Assembly: GCF_958298935.1 (NCBI RefSeq) | Contig: NC_084923.1 | Span: 126,501 to 190,500 of the forward strand | Reading direction: 5' to 3' | DNA: 64,000 nucleotides | Source of the DNA: Phragmites australis | Lineage: Eukaryota > Streptophyta > Magnoliopsida > Poales > Poaceae | In this document: positions 12,315 through 23,166 of the stretch, piece by piece | How the letters are laid out: each line of letters begins with the position of its first letter | Numbering within the stretch: position 1 is the first letter of the stretch | Position numbers and translations under genes: made by a program | Notes under the pieces: model-generated | What the model saw: only the letters and a program-made list of their open reading frames with translations | The model's database searches: none | Told to the model about the DNA's origin: nothing

Positions 12315-12833
12315 TTAGGTAAACAGCATATGGAATGGATTCAGCACTGTGAATGCAGTATTGCTGAGATCACCAGGGCCAGGGCTGGTGACATCAACCG
12401 CAGATCGGACGGCGAAGGCCACCCACTCATGACCTGCCCCTGCGAGCTGTGCTATCTCAGCGCAGTGTGAAGCTAGCAGCTCGGCGGCTGACGCCATGGC
12501 TTCGGCCATCTTGGAGCTGTGGTCGCCTCCAGTGGTGGTCGTGGCTGCAGTCTGCAGAGACGGCAGCAACCGCTGCCACCACTCGGGGCATGGACACCAT
12601 GACGTGCACCGAGCTAGCTGTCTCCTTTTGCTGGAACCATTTAGCGATTGAGCGGTGTTGCCGGGGCTCTTGTTGCATCTGGCTGCGCGATGATTTGATG
12701 GCGGCAGCAAATTAAGTACAAGAGGTGAGATGGAATGTTGAAGACAAGGGAGGCGTTGCTGCTTACATGCTTGTGATGGTTTGGTGCGACGGGGGCAGCA
12801 ATATCCGTCTTCGGTCCGGTATGGCCGTCTCAA
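12315..12833 (-). other. unassigned minus-strand open frame with protein-like C-terminal part
   Basis: The open frame covers 172 residues. Its last 65 (MAEAMASAAELLASHCAEIA, then QLAGAGHEWVAFAVRSAVDV and a Ser/Pro-rich end) have the balanced Ala/Leu/Glu composition of a helical protein. The first part is Cys/Arg/Ser-rich and looks non-coding. A second minus-strand frame at 12972-12763 ends at a good donor (GTAAGC near 12767) and could be an upstream exon. I recognise no family and could not build a continuous spliced frame. Confidence 0.2.
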
Positions 12834-14377
12834 AGCTCAGTTTGTTGGTCCCGTGGCGGAGAGCTTTGGATACCTCCATGACTTGGACAGGTACTCCATA
12901 GGCTCCGCCGGAGTCTGTGGCGGTGTCATCCATGTCCGTGGCAACAACATCCCGAGCTGTGTCCATGGCCAAACAAGAAGAGCAGCAGTGGACAGTGGTG
13001 TTACTGTGATGGTACGTACTCCATTATAGGAGGGAGGGAGGGAGGGAGGTGGCAAAGAAGGATGGAAAGAGCAAGCTTAGCAGTGCAAGGGGACACATCC
13101 CTGGCCTTCTTTTCTACCTTGTCTCCAAAATAGGAGTGCCTTACCTGTTTGTTTGTTTTTCTACTCCTATCAATGTGATCCCTACTAGCAGAGCAGGTGA
13201 GCTACTGCTATCAGGCACCCGAGAATGGCATGTCTTTGAAGGAAGGAGGGCAGGTGATGGAATCGATGCTTCTGCTTTACCTGACCTGTATTACTGTTCC
13301 TTTCTTTGTTTATACAGTACGCAACTTGATTATCAAATCAAATGCAGTCTTGGCACTGTGCTCTATTACTACCACTAGTAATTTGCAGCGATCGAATCTG
13401 GCATGGCAATGCAGTTTTGGCCCATGTTCCTCTTCCTCCCGTCACCGCGCAGGCATGCTGGTGTGTCTTTGTGCTGTCCGGCCATTGTGCCGCTATGCTC
13501 TTGGTTCGGATTTGGTTCCCGTTCCGCCCATTCTGCTGCCGCCGGTTGGGCAGGCCATGTCTTTGTCATACTCATCAGGTTCATGGTGGCATTTGTTACT
13601 AATATCACTGCCACTCTGGAGGGTCATCAGGGTTGCTTGTTCTTGGTTTATAATGTTCATTGTAATCGGTTACGTGGGCGGTTTCCTAATTCATATATGC
13701 TGCCCCGTTTACTTTGATGTCAAGGAGTGCATTATGCTCTGTTGTTGTTTTTGATACATATGCCCGGTGGCCTACTGTTGTTGGCTCTGATATGTCTATG
13801 CAGGATGCTAGAGAGTTGGCTCGAGATGCTTGATATGCCCTCTGTTGTCAATGACAGCTTGTGGCTTGAAAGGCTCTGTCATTTGCTCTAGCGATGGCTT
13901 GAGCTGTGGTCTTGGTGCTAACTGCATAGAATTTGATGCCTTTGTGGCTTCTTCGCCCGTGTGGTTGGCTGATAATGCTAATTGTAGAGAATATATGTCT
14001 TGTGATCACCCTGTCTTTTGTATACATCATCCTCCCGTCTTTTGTATACGAGAGTTCATATTAACAGTTATATACACAATTCGACGAGAGTTTCTCTTGC
14101 GTGAAACAGACAGTGCAAATCAATCATGGTTCCAGTAACTTTGATTCTTGTGGGGAGGAAGAACATCAGCACATTACTCCAGCAGGCACAAAGCATGAAC
14201 AGATGAGTCAGCACCTATTGCAGGCAGAGGTGAGCCGTGAGCATCGGACTGGACCGATGGAGCTCAAAGAAAGAAGCGATCCACAGGCTGGTAAGGCCCA
14301 ACTTTGACTTCCCAAGGACCTCTCTTGGACGACGGCAAGAGGGAGGGAGGAAGGAGAAGGGCTCCGCCGCCGCAGCC

Positions 14378-15425
14378 ATGAGTGCCATGAAGTTTTGCCA
14401 TGAGTGGTAGGGCTCTGACATTCCTTTCTTCTTTCTCGTTGTCGTTCTCAATGGAATCAAAGAATTGAATTGCTCTTCTTGATCTCCTTGGTTGCAGCAA
14501 CAACATCTTGTACCCTAAGGAGGAGAGGGACAGGCGCACCCTCCTCTTCGCATGCCGCAACTGCGAGCACCAGACCAGGTATTTTTCCTTCCTTCCTTCC
14601 TTCCTTCGTCGCTTGCTATTCCTATTCCTATTGCATTGCGGGCGGTATCCATCTCTTTCTCCCCTCGATTCCACCAACCCCCAATCCCATCTCCTCTGCG
14701 ATGCTATGCTTGCTACTCTTCGAATTGAGTATGTTGTCGTAGCTCCATTCACAAGCTACTCTTCTCTCCCAAGGAAAAAAGTTTAAAGGATCATCTGTGG
14801 TCACGGAGAGGTTGTTTTCTTCTAGGTTTGGTTTCATTTGTTTTGCCTTGCCTCATTGTAATGGCCTGCATGTGATGCGCTATATGTATGATAGCATGTT
14901 TGTTTTGCTCCACTCCTATATGTTCACTTGAAATATCACAGCATGCTTTCATATGGACAATGGTGAAATATTGCACCTTGTTAATGTTGCTTATGGATGT
15001 CCATTCATGATCTTGTCATTTTCACCTTATGCTGAGGCTTGCTTATATATCCCTAACATTGTCATGTCTCATGTGACAAGTCTGCAATCAGATCCAAAGA
15101 GAACTATAGCCTTAATCCGTATTTCTTTTATGCTAGATGAATGGTCCTCTTTTGTGCAAGTAGTGCTGGCTAATTGACCATGAGAAAGTTAACAGATAGG
15201 TACTTCTTTACATCTCAAATTGGACATAAATTCACTGGTCAAGCTTGAATGTTTTGAGTTACACAACATCTGCGATACAACTTGACCTGTGGTGAACCTG
15301 GCAACAGTTCTGAACCCAATGTCATTTTTTTTTATAATTTGTAGGCCACCGCAAGAGGGGAGGAGGGGATGACCCTATTCTTCATGTGCTGCAGCCCCGA
15401 CTGTGGGCATCGGTGGAGGGAATGA
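14378..15425 (+). pseudogene. RPB9: RNA polymerase II subunit RPB9 relic lacking the central exon
   Basis: RPB9 is a two-zinc-ribbon subunit of RNA polymerase II involved in start-site choice and proofreading. Exon 1 (14378-14406) encodes MSAMKFCHE, exon 2 (14498 to about 14573 or 14578) NNILYPKEERDRRTLLFACR then NCEHQ, and a last exon (15345-15425) ATARGEEGMTLFFMCCSPDC then GHRWRE and stop. The first zinc site (Cys7, Cys10, Cys29, Cys32) is complete. The central exon of about 50 residues, carrying the DPTLPRTK loop and the first Cys pair of the second zinc ribbon, is not found in the 766 bases between. ACCAG is duplicated at the exon 2 donor, shifting the usable GT by 5 bases. Direct joining of the remaining exons is out of frame. 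It keeps introns, so it is not a processed copy. Either a decayed duplicate or a mis-assembled real gene. Confidence 0.85.
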
Positions 15426-15595
15426 TTCAGATCCCCTTCAAGGGGATACCTTTTGCTTGCCTTAATCGAACCAAGCTCAGAACTGATCTTGCCAAACTTG
15501 TCTAGTGATTTCAGCAATGATTTGAACCATGTATTTGGAAGACTTGATGTTTCCTAATGACATTGAGAGAATGGTTATAGACCATCTATGGTTAA
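15426..15595. other. 3' flank of RPB9 relic
   Basis: A/T-rich sequence without a gene, running into the TAA target site of the next element. Confidence 0.5.
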
Positions 15596-15704
15596 GGGGC
15601 TGTTTGGATTGATGCCTTTGTGAGCCTTACCAAAGTTTGGTAATACCAAAGGAATTTAGCTAGCATTTGGATTGTTGCAAAAATTAGGGGTGGCCTAGAC
15701 ATTA

Positions 15705-15963
15705 GGGGTTGTTTGGTTCTCACATGCAGGAAGTCATGCCAAGTAGTGTTTGGTTTGAGGCTAAGCTAAAATTTTAGCCGGTCAAAAATTGGGACGGCCA
15801 TTTTGGACACTAAAATCTTATCTAACTTTGCTATAGAAAAAATTTAGCCGGCCAAATTTTTCGAGACGCAGCCAAATTTAGCTTTGAACCAAATGGAAGC
15901 CAAATTTCCTAGACGTAGCTAAATTTTGGCTTGGCTTCTTGGAGGCGAGAACTAAACAATCCC
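15705..15963. mobile_element. Tourist-like MITE
   Basis: Terminal inverted repeats GGGGTTGTTTGGTTCTC at 15705-15721 and, inverted, GAGAACTAAACAATCCC at 15947-15963 match at 15 of 17 positions. The left flank is TTA and the right flank TTG, an imperfect 3-base duplication. The interior is A/T-rich and repeats AAATTT/GCCAAA motifs. There is no coding capacity. Confidence 0.7.
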
Positions 15964-16134
15964 TTGCCAAATTTTGGCTCAACTGACGCCCATGTTCCTG
16001 ATGAGGTGGCGACAGCTGAGTGGTTGCATTAAATGCTGGATTCTTGGATTAGCTAGCTTCAAACTATTATATATCTTAATTTGGTTTATTATCGGTTTGC
16101 ATCTTTTATTCCTTACAATTAAATTGGTAAGACT

Positions 16135-18628
16135 TGAAAGTGCATCTACTCTTATGCGTGGTTTTGGTAATTAATGATAATACCTATGAACTAACAATAG
16201 TGTTGAGTTTGTTAGTAGGTTGTTCCACTGGTAATGAATTGAGAGATATACATGAGCTTTAGGTGAATGGGACGATTGAAAATGCATCAATATGAATGAG
16301 TTCTAAGTGATGCTTGGGTAAGTGATGACAATACTTATGGACTAACAATTATGTTAAGAATTGTTATTAGGTTATTTCATAGGAGATGCATAAGTGATGA
16401 ATCATGGATTTCCTGAGAAATACCATGAGAACAAAAGAAATGCATCATTGTCATTGAGATCTTAGTGATGCTCATAAGGAGAAGGAAAAGCTCAATAAGA
16501 TTGACAATAAACTTGAAGACTAAGTTATTTGCGGAGATCAAGTAACTAAAGGTATGACATTATCAATTGAGTTTTATGGAGTAACCCGTGCGTCATGTGC
16601 TTAAGAATTAGTAAGGTTAGATTCTATATGAAGATTGACAATATGTATGAAGGCTAATAAGTTACGTGTGGAGATTAAGTAATTTAAAGTACAAAAGTTG
16701 TCAATTAGATTTTATGAACTAACTTATGAGTTTTGTACTTGAGAGTGAGTTGAGGTTAGGATCCATAAGAAGGCATATGTTGAATTGAAATCATATATGC
16801 CAAGAGTGAAGAACAAGAGTAGACTCCATATTTGATAAAGAGAATTACTTAAATATATCGAATACAAAATGGTTTTCTATGGTAATACGGTGAAGTGCAA
16901 GCAAGACTCGACTGCGATAGACCATCCGTGGTGAAGGGCAAGCAAATAGCTTAGCGCTGAAGGACCAAGGTGGTGGTGAAGAACGAGTGAAGGCTTTGCG
17001 CCAATAGACCGTGTGAGGCCATGAGAAGCTATGAATGATTCGCATCAATTATTTGAAGAATCAAGAAGAGATGGAATGAATATTATATGACAGTTGGCAA
17101 TCCTCAAGGTTTGAAAGAAAGAAGCGGTACTTAAAGGTATTCAAAGGTTCAAATTGGTTCAAATGAGTTTTACATTTAAATTTGAGTATATGTATGCCGC
17201 ACTATTAAGAGGGATGCAATATAGAGCTAATTGTCGTATCTCAATGCTTAAGAGTTTTTAATCTCAGTGCTCAAAAGTTTTTAACCAAACTCAAGTGAGA
17301 GTTCTTTTTAGAAATCTCGGTGCGAAAAGTGTGAAAGTGTCCAAATTGGGTTTTGGAGTGTTCCTAATTTGATCCAATGTGCTTGAGGTCATGAATTCAG
17401 TTAGGATGTGTAGCCCTCTGAATAAGCATTCCATATAGTCCAAAATCGGACTTCGGGATCAAAAGTTATTGCCGTTTTTAGAGGGCCAGTTGTGCTAAAC
17501 CCAGATACTCTGTTTTGACCGGGATTCTCCAGGTTGTCCGGAGTCTCCGGGTGAGGTTCCGAGGGGAAGTCTCGGTTTGGGGCCGTTTAGTTCATCTGGG
17601 TTTTGGAGTCTTCGGGTTGAGTTCCGGCCAGGGTTCTCGGTTAAGCGTTCATGTGTCAACCCGGAGTCTCCGAGTTGACCTGGAGACTCCGGGTCAATAC
17701 AAAAAAGTGCAGTAACGGCTAGTTTTTGGGGGTTGGGTATTTATACCCCCTCACCCCTATCCTTTAGAGTTGCTGCAAGGGCACGAAAGAAAAATCTTTT
17801 AGAGCCAAAAGAACTCCTTCCCAGTCCATTTTAGTGAGAGATTTGAGAATAAAAGTGAGTTGGGTTAAGAGATTGGAAGATTGAGTGCAAGTGAGCTAAA
17901 TCCAATCTTGAGCACTTGAGTTCATCGGCAAGAAGTTCGTGAAGCATTTGTTACTCTTGGAGGTGAAGCCTCCTAACCGGCTAGGTGTTACCTGACGAGC
18001 TCCTGTGCGTGTGGTGAGCCGCGAGAAAGTTTGTGAAGGTCGATCTCGCCTCCGCAAGGGAAGAGATAAAGCTAGTGGATTGAGGAAAACGGTTGAAAGA
18101 GACCCGGCTCATTGGAGCTTCCTCAACGGAGACGTATGATTTATTGTGGCAAATCCAAACTACGGGAAATAAATCTTTGTGTCTCCACTTCGATTCTCCA
18201 TGTATCTACTTCGAATCATAAATTGGAACACACGACTTCATTTGGTTTGAGATAGAACTCTTTAGACACTGTTGAATTTCAGTTTTGAGCTATTTTCTGT
18301 ACAGACCCCGGAGAATCCGGATTTACCCAAAGGTTCCGAAACTGTACAACCCGGAGTACCCGGTGAACAATGTTTTCAGGGTTTTCAATTAATATTTTCT
18401 TGCATATCTTTTCATATAATTGAATAATTTTTGTCATCTTAGGATTGTAACTTCCACACTTATTTAGGGTGATTGTGTACTAGTTAAGCCTAGCATGTTT
18501 AGGATTTTTACTTGTGAAAAATCCATTAGTTTATATTTCGCTGCGAGTTTAGACCAATGGTAAAAAGGGATGAATTTTAGAAAAACATGTATTCACCTCC
18601 CTCTCTAGACGACATCATTGTCCTTTCA
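16135..18628 (+). mobile_element. solo LTR, 2494 bp, perfect AGACT target duplication
   Basis: The element begins TGAAAGTGCATCT and ends CTTTCA, so the ends are 6-base inverted repeats with TG...CA. AGACT occurs immediately before (16130-16134) and after (18629-18633), a perfect 5-bp target duplication. There is no primer-binding site, polypurine tract, gag or pol sequence inside. A GTATTTATACC TATA-like site near 17737 suggests + orientation. The segment 17520-17700 carries alternating CCGGAGTCTCCGGGT motifs also seen in the LTR at 22289-27804. The end motif ATTCACCTCCCTCTCTAG is common to several grass LTR families. Confidence 0.85.
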
Positions 18629-18750
18629 AGACTACCCAAACAACATTTTTCTTCTTGCATTTTTTGCGTTGCCCGTGAACTGGAAAGGCTATAATCCAAA
18701 TGCCATTCTTTTTGTCCACGTCATGTGGGTTGTAAACCAAACAATCCTAA

Positions 18751-19066
18751 GCCTCGTATGTTATCGATAGCTGCACTACATAGTTGCATGCGTGCAAGTA
18801 ATGTCTTGTGCTTTTTATTTGAGGCCATATGATGGTTTCAGGAAATTTCATGCTATGTGTTGGATCATATAATCAAAAGCGTGATGTACTGATGTCTTTA
18901 AAAAAATAATTTGGTTTTCAAAGCAAAAAAATGAAGCAAATTGGCACTATGATATGATGCTCGGGGCTTCACTCATCATCCACATATTCCAAAGTTGAAG
19001 TGTACCTACCAAAGACTCTACTTTCCCAGGAGTTGACATCTCAGCACTCAAGAGAGGAAGGAAGAG
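18751..19066. other. upstream region of the dioxygenase pseudogene
   Basis: A/T-rich, with no gene and no clear TATA box. Confidence 0.5.
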
Positions 19067-20972
19067 ATGGAATCTCTCCCTGTGTCGAGCGTGCAGGTAA
19101 TGGTGGCAGCCCCCAGTGTGCCACCAAGGTATCTCCAGCCAGAGGTGGCGGCAGATGCTGTCTCTGGCGACGGCAAGGCTGGGATCCCCATCTTTGACTT
19201 ACAGAGGCTGCTTGACCAGGAGGCTTCCCTTGATGAATCCACACACCTCCATGGGGCCTGCCAGGAGTGGGGCTTCTTCCACGTTTGCTCACCTCCCTAC
19301 AGTGCAGCTTACTGTCTCTCTTGCCTCCACATTCTATCTTTTCTTAAACACACTTCTCTGCTTTGACCGCTGCCTTGCCAGTGCAGTATACCAATACCGA
19401 TGGTTGGTGTCTTTGGTTGTTCTTATGCCTATCTTAATTTCCTGAACAAGATGTAGTTGGTAAACTTTCAAAAGCCTATCATGCATCTTGTTCATTCCGT
19501 CTTTCCAAGTGAGTTGTCATATGTTGTTCATTTCTCGTCCTAATGGAAGGCAATTGGTCTCTACAACTAATAAACCATGGTGTCCCAAGTGACATTATCA
19601 GGGGGGTGAAGGGGAATATGGAAGGATTCTTTCAATTACCTGTAGAAACAAAGAAACAGTTTGTTCAGGAACGAGGGCAGTTGGAGGGTTACGGTCAGCT
19701 ATTTGTTGTCTCAGAGGATCAAAAGCTGGACTAGGCTGACATCCTTTACCTAAATACAGAGCTGCCTCATGACAAAACATGAGATTCTGGCCAGACAAAC
19801 CTATTGACTTCAGGTGTGTCCTTATTTTATAGATATGCATCTGAACTTAGTTATAGGAAAATGTTTCTCAATAACTTGTTGGGAGGCATTTGGATTTAGT
19901 TCTGGTTCTTCTTCGTGGCATTTTCACCTTAAATTTGATTGTTTTTATCCGTATTCATATGAGAAGAAAGAGCACAAAGATTTTAACAAGATCCTTCTCT
20001 AGGCTTAGATATCAATGGTAGGCCTGCGCGTGGATTTCTAAGAGTTGCTCTAGTAGCTGAAACATCGTTCATTACTCATTGCCATCTATGTTTCTCTTGT
20101 GTTGAAAAAATTGTTTGTGTTGAAGGGAATAAAGAGGTTGTTTGACATAGAGGGGAACATAAGCGTTTGATTTCTTTCCTGTGAGTGTTTTCCTGTGCAT
20201 TTTAGATTGACACTGGATAAGTATTCGATTGCTGTGAAGAATATCACAGATCGCCTTCTGGCTATCATGTCGAAGAACTTGTGATTGGAACCAGAGATGG
20301 TTGCTGGCAAATGCATCGACGGAATACAATCAATTAGGATGAACTACTATCCTCCATGTGCCGAAGCACACAAAGTTGTGGGCTTCTCTCCACACTATGA
20401 TGCTGATCTTCTAACTATTGTCCTCCAAGTGAATGAGGTTCAAGGTCTGCAGATAAAGAGAAACGGTAGCTGAGTTCCCATGAAGCCTGTTGAGGGCGCT
20501 TTTGTTGTCAATGTTGGAGACATTTTTCAGGTATGCACGGTTACAATTCAATACTTATGTGGACTACTCGTGATCACATGGAGAATGCTTGGTGTGGCCG
20601 TATATTTGTTAAGACTTAAAGAGTTGTATTTGTTTGTCGATTCTTATTGCATTGACGACGGAGGTTTCAGCTCTGACTGAAATTTGCTTGCTTACCTTTG
20701 CTACTAAGCACATGCAGATCTTCACATACGGAAGGCACATGGGTATTGAGCATCATGCAGTCATTAACAAGGACAAAGAGCGGTTGTCCGCTGTAGCAGC
20801 ATTCCACTCTCTAAGCATCCATGCGAGGATAGGCGCTCTCAGGGAGATTGTGGCGCATGGAGAAGAAGAGTTGTATAAGACGGTGGATCATGAGAGATTC
20901 ATGAGGCTCTTCTTCTCCGCCAATGTGGAGGGGAAGAGCTTCTTAGAATGGATGAAGCTGATGAATATCTAG
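19067..20972 (+). pseudogene. 2-oxoglutarate/Fe(II) dioxygenase (SRG1 / norcoclaurine-synthase-like), inactivated
   Basis: The family uses 2-oxoglutarate and Fe(II) to oxidise small molecules such as hormones or specialised metabolites; this copy's substrate is unknown. Four exons are visible: 19067-19282 (N-terminal DIOX_N, ending CQEWGFFH), about 19567-19813 (LINHGVPSDI... QLEGYGQ), 20206-20530 (DKYSIAVKNITDRLL... NYYPPC, iron ligands in SPHYDAD) and 20718-20972 (IEHHAVINKDKERLS, then LMNI and stop). It is broken in several ways: TAG at 19732-19734 where the family has Trp, a 1-base deletion near 19775, TGA at 20282-20284 where Gly is expected, and TGA at 20471-20473 where the family has Trp (NGSWVP). 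The base pair before exon 2 reads AA where the acceptor AG should be. Iron-binding His-x-Asp, distal His and RLS positions are still readable, so decay is recent to moderate. Confidence 0.9.
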
Positions 20973-22283
20973 CAGCAACTCGTCATGAGGAAAGGAAGAT
21001 TAGCATGTCTGCATTGTTGGTTATGAACTTGTGACTCTTTTTTTATACACTGCATGCCTAGCTAATTCATTTCCCACGCATCCATTTCGAGCATATGTTA
21101 GAACCATATATGTCTGACCCTATGGCTCCATGCATGTTTTTTTATTTGCATCTCACATTTCAGTGAATGCGATAGTCATGCATCTGATAGAGGTTGTACC
21201 GCCATTTAGTAGGGTCCAATCCAAACAGAATGAATCAATGGAACTGTTGATAAAAACAAGAATTTTAATGTTCCTGGGCTCTCTTTTTGACCTGTTTTGC
21301 TAGCCCTTTGCCTCTGTTTGGCTCAATCCCAAGCGGTGGAGGCCATATTAAGGCATCAGCTCAAATAGGGCAAGAGTGCTGGAAGTGTGAAGGGAGAGAG
21401 GGCTGGCAGCGGCTCATGATCTGCGCTGGCGGCGCAACCACCCTCCCAAATCCTTCGAGGTTAGGAGGTGCTGGAGGGCTAGGTCTTGGCTAGGAGAGTG
21501 TCGGATCCTCCTCGGGTTAAAGCAGAGAAAAAAAATTTCTCTCCCTGTGAAGAGCATAGAGAAAAATCTTATTTTCCCCTTGATTTGTCACTCTTTTCTC
21601 TTTGAGTTTGGCTATCATCTCTGACTTGGAGTAGAGTGGATCTCGTGCTCCATTTTTTGGTGATTCAATACTTGAAGGGATAGAGGATAGAGTAGAGGAG
21701 TTATTGTGTTAGTAGTTTTGGAGCTGTGATTCCTGAGGCTCGCACGCATGCGTCGACACAGTGTGGTAAGGCTTTTTATCTCCATCTTCCTCACCAGCGG
21801 CAAATAGGATTTCTAGGACAGCTGCTTTTGCCGTGCCTAGCATGGATTATTGATTCATTTGAGTGCAAAGCAATGTGAGTATTTCAAGTTTCATATATCT
21901 CTTATCTCTGTTAATCTGGATATCACGGTTGAGTATGAAAAGCTCGATGATGAATAGATATAATGAGGTTGGGCATGCTTTCTAAGTACACTAGTTTAGG
22001 CCAGAGAACTCTCTAGTGGTTTGATTGAATTTTGCGTGGACTTGGGTGTTGATCGACAGTACTCTCTGTTTTGTACCTGATCACCGAGAAATGATAGTTG
22101 GGTTGGCTATCCAGTGTACAACATGTTGTTTGATCCCTGGTCTTGTGCAGCTGTGTGTTCGAAATACGTTCAACATACTTGATTATGAATAAAGTATTGT
22201 GTTAGCTTTTCTGTTACTGCCATCTATGTATATTGTTGTTCAGAGTTTGGGTATTTTGGTTTGCCACAGCTACACGGTCTATG
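20973..22283. other. intergenic, no gene seen
   Basis: After the pseudogene's 3' flank there is a GC-richer patch at 21330-21510 with only short frames, then A/T-rich sequence up to the ATGAT target site of the next element. It may be old repeat sequence, but I can assign none. Confidence 0.5.
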
Positions 22284-23166
22284 ATGATTGTGAGGAATCA
22301 TTCAAATAATATTCTAATTAATCACCACAAGAATCATTATTCATAATTATAACCTTGATGATTAACCAGAATATCATCTCGGTAGTCCCGATACGTGTTT
22401 TGTGCCTAAGATAGGAACACATACCTTCCAACATTTAGCACCACAATATAGCTTAAGAAAGAGCAAGTAATTAACATTTATATTACAAGTCTTTAACATG
22501 CAACCATTTCCAATAATTTATATCAAAAGGTAACAACAACTACGCAGCGAAAATATAAACCTATACAACAAAAGAGAGTGGAGCCACATGCCCTTATGCT
22601 CCACCTCAAAAGTACAACCTCCGAGAGTAGGATGAACTACTCTTGTCCGTCACCTTGAACGGCAAGCACGAAGTAGCCAAACACCGGCTCTTCCTCACCA
22701 GCAGCACCTGAAAATGCAGGCATAAGTACGAAGGTGCTCGCAAGACTTAAACTATATAAAGCACATATACATAGCTCGGCTCCAATGATTATGCATTGAT
22801 CCATTAGCAAGGAAAAATAGCTACATGGTTAAGTTAAAAATAAGCGGTAAGCAGCCTGAACATATATGTGTGAGCAATTAACTTAACCAACAACATCATA
22901 ACTTTACCTTGCCATAATCAACTGAACATAAGTAACTGAAACCATAAGAACATATGAGTAACAAAGACCAACTCAACCATCTCCCACATATCCAACCATC
23001 AACCACAAGTGAAAACTCTACAACCGATGTAGATGGACAGAAGCATACTCATGACCGAGAGCGCGACATTTCGAAATATTTTTACACCTTGCAGTGGATA
23101 CTCCTGGACCCACACGACTTGAGGAGCATACGGCTTGTATGACCACACAGATTCATACAAGGGGGT

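Larger units (their letters stand above)
10942..14377. other. 3' region of COPA and region with only weak reading frames
   Basis: COPA 3' sequence runs to roughly 11300. Beyond it the DNA is GC-richer in patches (11430-12130, 12360-13030), with several short open frames on both strands and none that I can assign to a family. Two minus-strand stretches with plausible protein character are listed separately. From 13040 to 14370 I see no coding signal; there is a GGGA-repeat near 13028-13048. Confidence 0.5.
15596..18747. mobile_element. PIF/Harbinger-like (Tourist-type) element split by two later insertions
   Basis: The left end reads GGGGCTGTTTGGATT after TAA (15593-15595). The right end is the imperfect inverse (CCAAACAATCC), followed by TAA at 18748-18750, so a 3-base TAA target duplication is present. 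The terminal 11 bases match at 9 positions. When the solo LTR (16135-18628) and the MITE (15705-15963) are removed, about 390 bases remain, typical of a MITE. Terminal motif and TAA target fit the Tourist group. Confidence 0.6.

Noticed and set aside
12763..13055. Both-strand open frames around 12.8-13.0 kb as complete genes
   Set aside because: Mutually antisense frames in GC-rich DNA; only the minus-strand frame ends at a good donor, which is not enough to call a gene.
13049..14138. Several + strand frames rich in Cys/Leu between COPA and RPB9
   Set aside because: The frames overlap one another, have no consistent codon pattern and match no family.
14953..15177. Open frame between the RPB9 exons as the missing central exon
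   Set aside because: Its DPKRT only superficially recalls the DPTLPRTK loop; no Cys pair, VYRN or other RPB9 residue aligns.
16135..18628. Complete non-autonomous retrotransposon instead of solo LTR
   Set aside because: The terminal sequences are not repeated inside the element and no primer-binding site or polypurine tract is visible, so a solo LTR is simpler.
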